A stretch of 5,769 nt of DNA from the NCBI GenBank assembly GCA_020343555.1, contig CP070800.1, positions 1,309,822 through 1,315,590 on the forward strand, written 5' to 3'. This document shows positions 5,423 through 5,769 of the stretch, one piece after another. Under the pieces are notes generated by a model. That model ran no database searches. It had not been told where the DNA came from and saw only the letters and a program-made list of their open reading frames with translations. Both the position numbers and the translations under genes were made by a program. Numbering within the stretch: position 1 is the first letter of the stretch; every line of letters begins with the position of its first letter. Source of the DNA: Dehalococcoidales bacterium. GTDB taxonomy: Bacteria; Chloroflexota; Dehalococcoidia; Dehalococcoidales; UBA2162.

Positions 5423-5769
5423 ATGAGTGCGATAGAAGGCAAGCGAGAAGATAACCTATTACAAACGCTGATGCGAAAAACCCGTCTGTCATGGAAATGG
5501 GCTACCATTTCTATAGCAACAGTGTTGTTAGCGTTGATGCTGCTGGCAGTGGGGCTTGATCGTTCGTTTGCCAGGCTTTCCGACGGTGCGTTCTGGTTAA
5601 ACACCCTAAGCGGAGCTATCCTGATTACGTATATTCTTGTTATCTATCCGTTCAGCGTAAATTTACGTGAAAGAGCTATACAGGCATTCAAGCCCCTTTT
5701 ACCGCAAAACGACGAGACATTTACCAGCCTGGTCAGGAAAATAAGAACACCCAATAGGATCTGGGAATG
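5423..5769 (+). CDS. Polytopic membrane protein, copy 3 of the family, N-terminal part, cut by the window edge
   Basis: An open frame from ATG 5423 runs to the last base without a stop, giving 115 complete residues. It matches the N-terminal third of copies 1 and 2: hydrophobic segments at about 25-45 and 62-78, ITYILVIYPF (68-77; copy 2 has ITYILLVYPF), then LRERAIQAFKPLLPQ (81-95; copy 1 has LSERMLTSLESLLPQ) and NRIWE at 111-115, equivalent to the RRWE/KRRWE that precedes the third segment in the other copies. It therefore combines resemblance to both. No good Shine-Dalgarno site precedes the ATG (the upstream bases are GTGAATTGAATT), so translation initiation may be weak or the start may differ. 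The C-terminal motifs lie beyond the window, and whether the gene is intact cannot be judged. Function is unknown. Confidence 0.8.
   Translation, partial: MSAIEGKREDNLLQTLMRKTRLSWKWATISIATVLLALMLLAVGLDRSFARLSDGAFWLNTLSGAILITYILVIYPFSVNLRERAIQAFKPLLPQNDETFTSLVRKIRTPNRIWE

Noticed and set aside
5218..5604. Open frame of 128 codons on the minus strand
   Set aside because: It is antisense to both the 2TM gene and the third membrane paralogue, which are supported by homology; its product resembles nothing.

Overview
The window looks like a bacterial chromosome segment: good Shine-Dalgarno sites, sigma-70-type promoters and short intergenic gaps. The aldo/keto reductase subfamily and its neighbourhood (FAD-dependent oxidoreductase, HpcH/HpaI aldolase) resemble what I recall from Chloroflexota (Dehalococcoidia-like) genomes. 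That lineage call is an inference with low confidence; no rRNA, tRNA or phylogenetic marker is present.

Left part (1-2679), a small metabolic locus. A partial HpcH/HpaI-type aldolase reads leftward from a GTG start at 230. It faces away from a two-gene rightward operon: an aldo/keto reductase (379-1311) and, 21 bp later, an FAD-dependent oxidoreductase (1333-2679). The divergent gap (231-378) holds a near-consensus leftward promoter, an inverted repeat around its -10 box, and a rightward TATAAT element. The genes could serve catabolism of an organic acid: aldol cleavage to a 2-oxo acid plus an aldehyde, then redox handling of the products. The substrate cannot be read from the sequence.

Right part (2680-5769), a membrane-protein cluster that is visibly more AT-rich. 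Three paralogues of a polytopic membrane protein that I cannot assign to a named family lie in tandem on the + strand: 2800-3801 (333 aa), 3985-5010 (341 aa) and a third running off the window end from 5423. The two complete copies share about seven hydrophobic segments, a WSTHSAM...KKREL motif, a charged helical stretch and a WPFNAGIL motif before the last membrane segment. Between copies two and three sits a small 2TM-domain protein (5050-5331), probably co-transcribed with copy two. Each paralogue appears to have its own upstream promoter-like element.

Most noteworthy: the tandem expansion of the uncharacterised membrane family with an embedded 2TM protein; a composite motif (TTCTGGTA plus AGTTATAATA) shared by the reductase operon and the first membrane gene; and a perfect palindrome inside the spacer of a consensus promoter before the second membrane gene. 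No CRISPR array, IS element, integrase, RNA gene or convincing terminator was seen.
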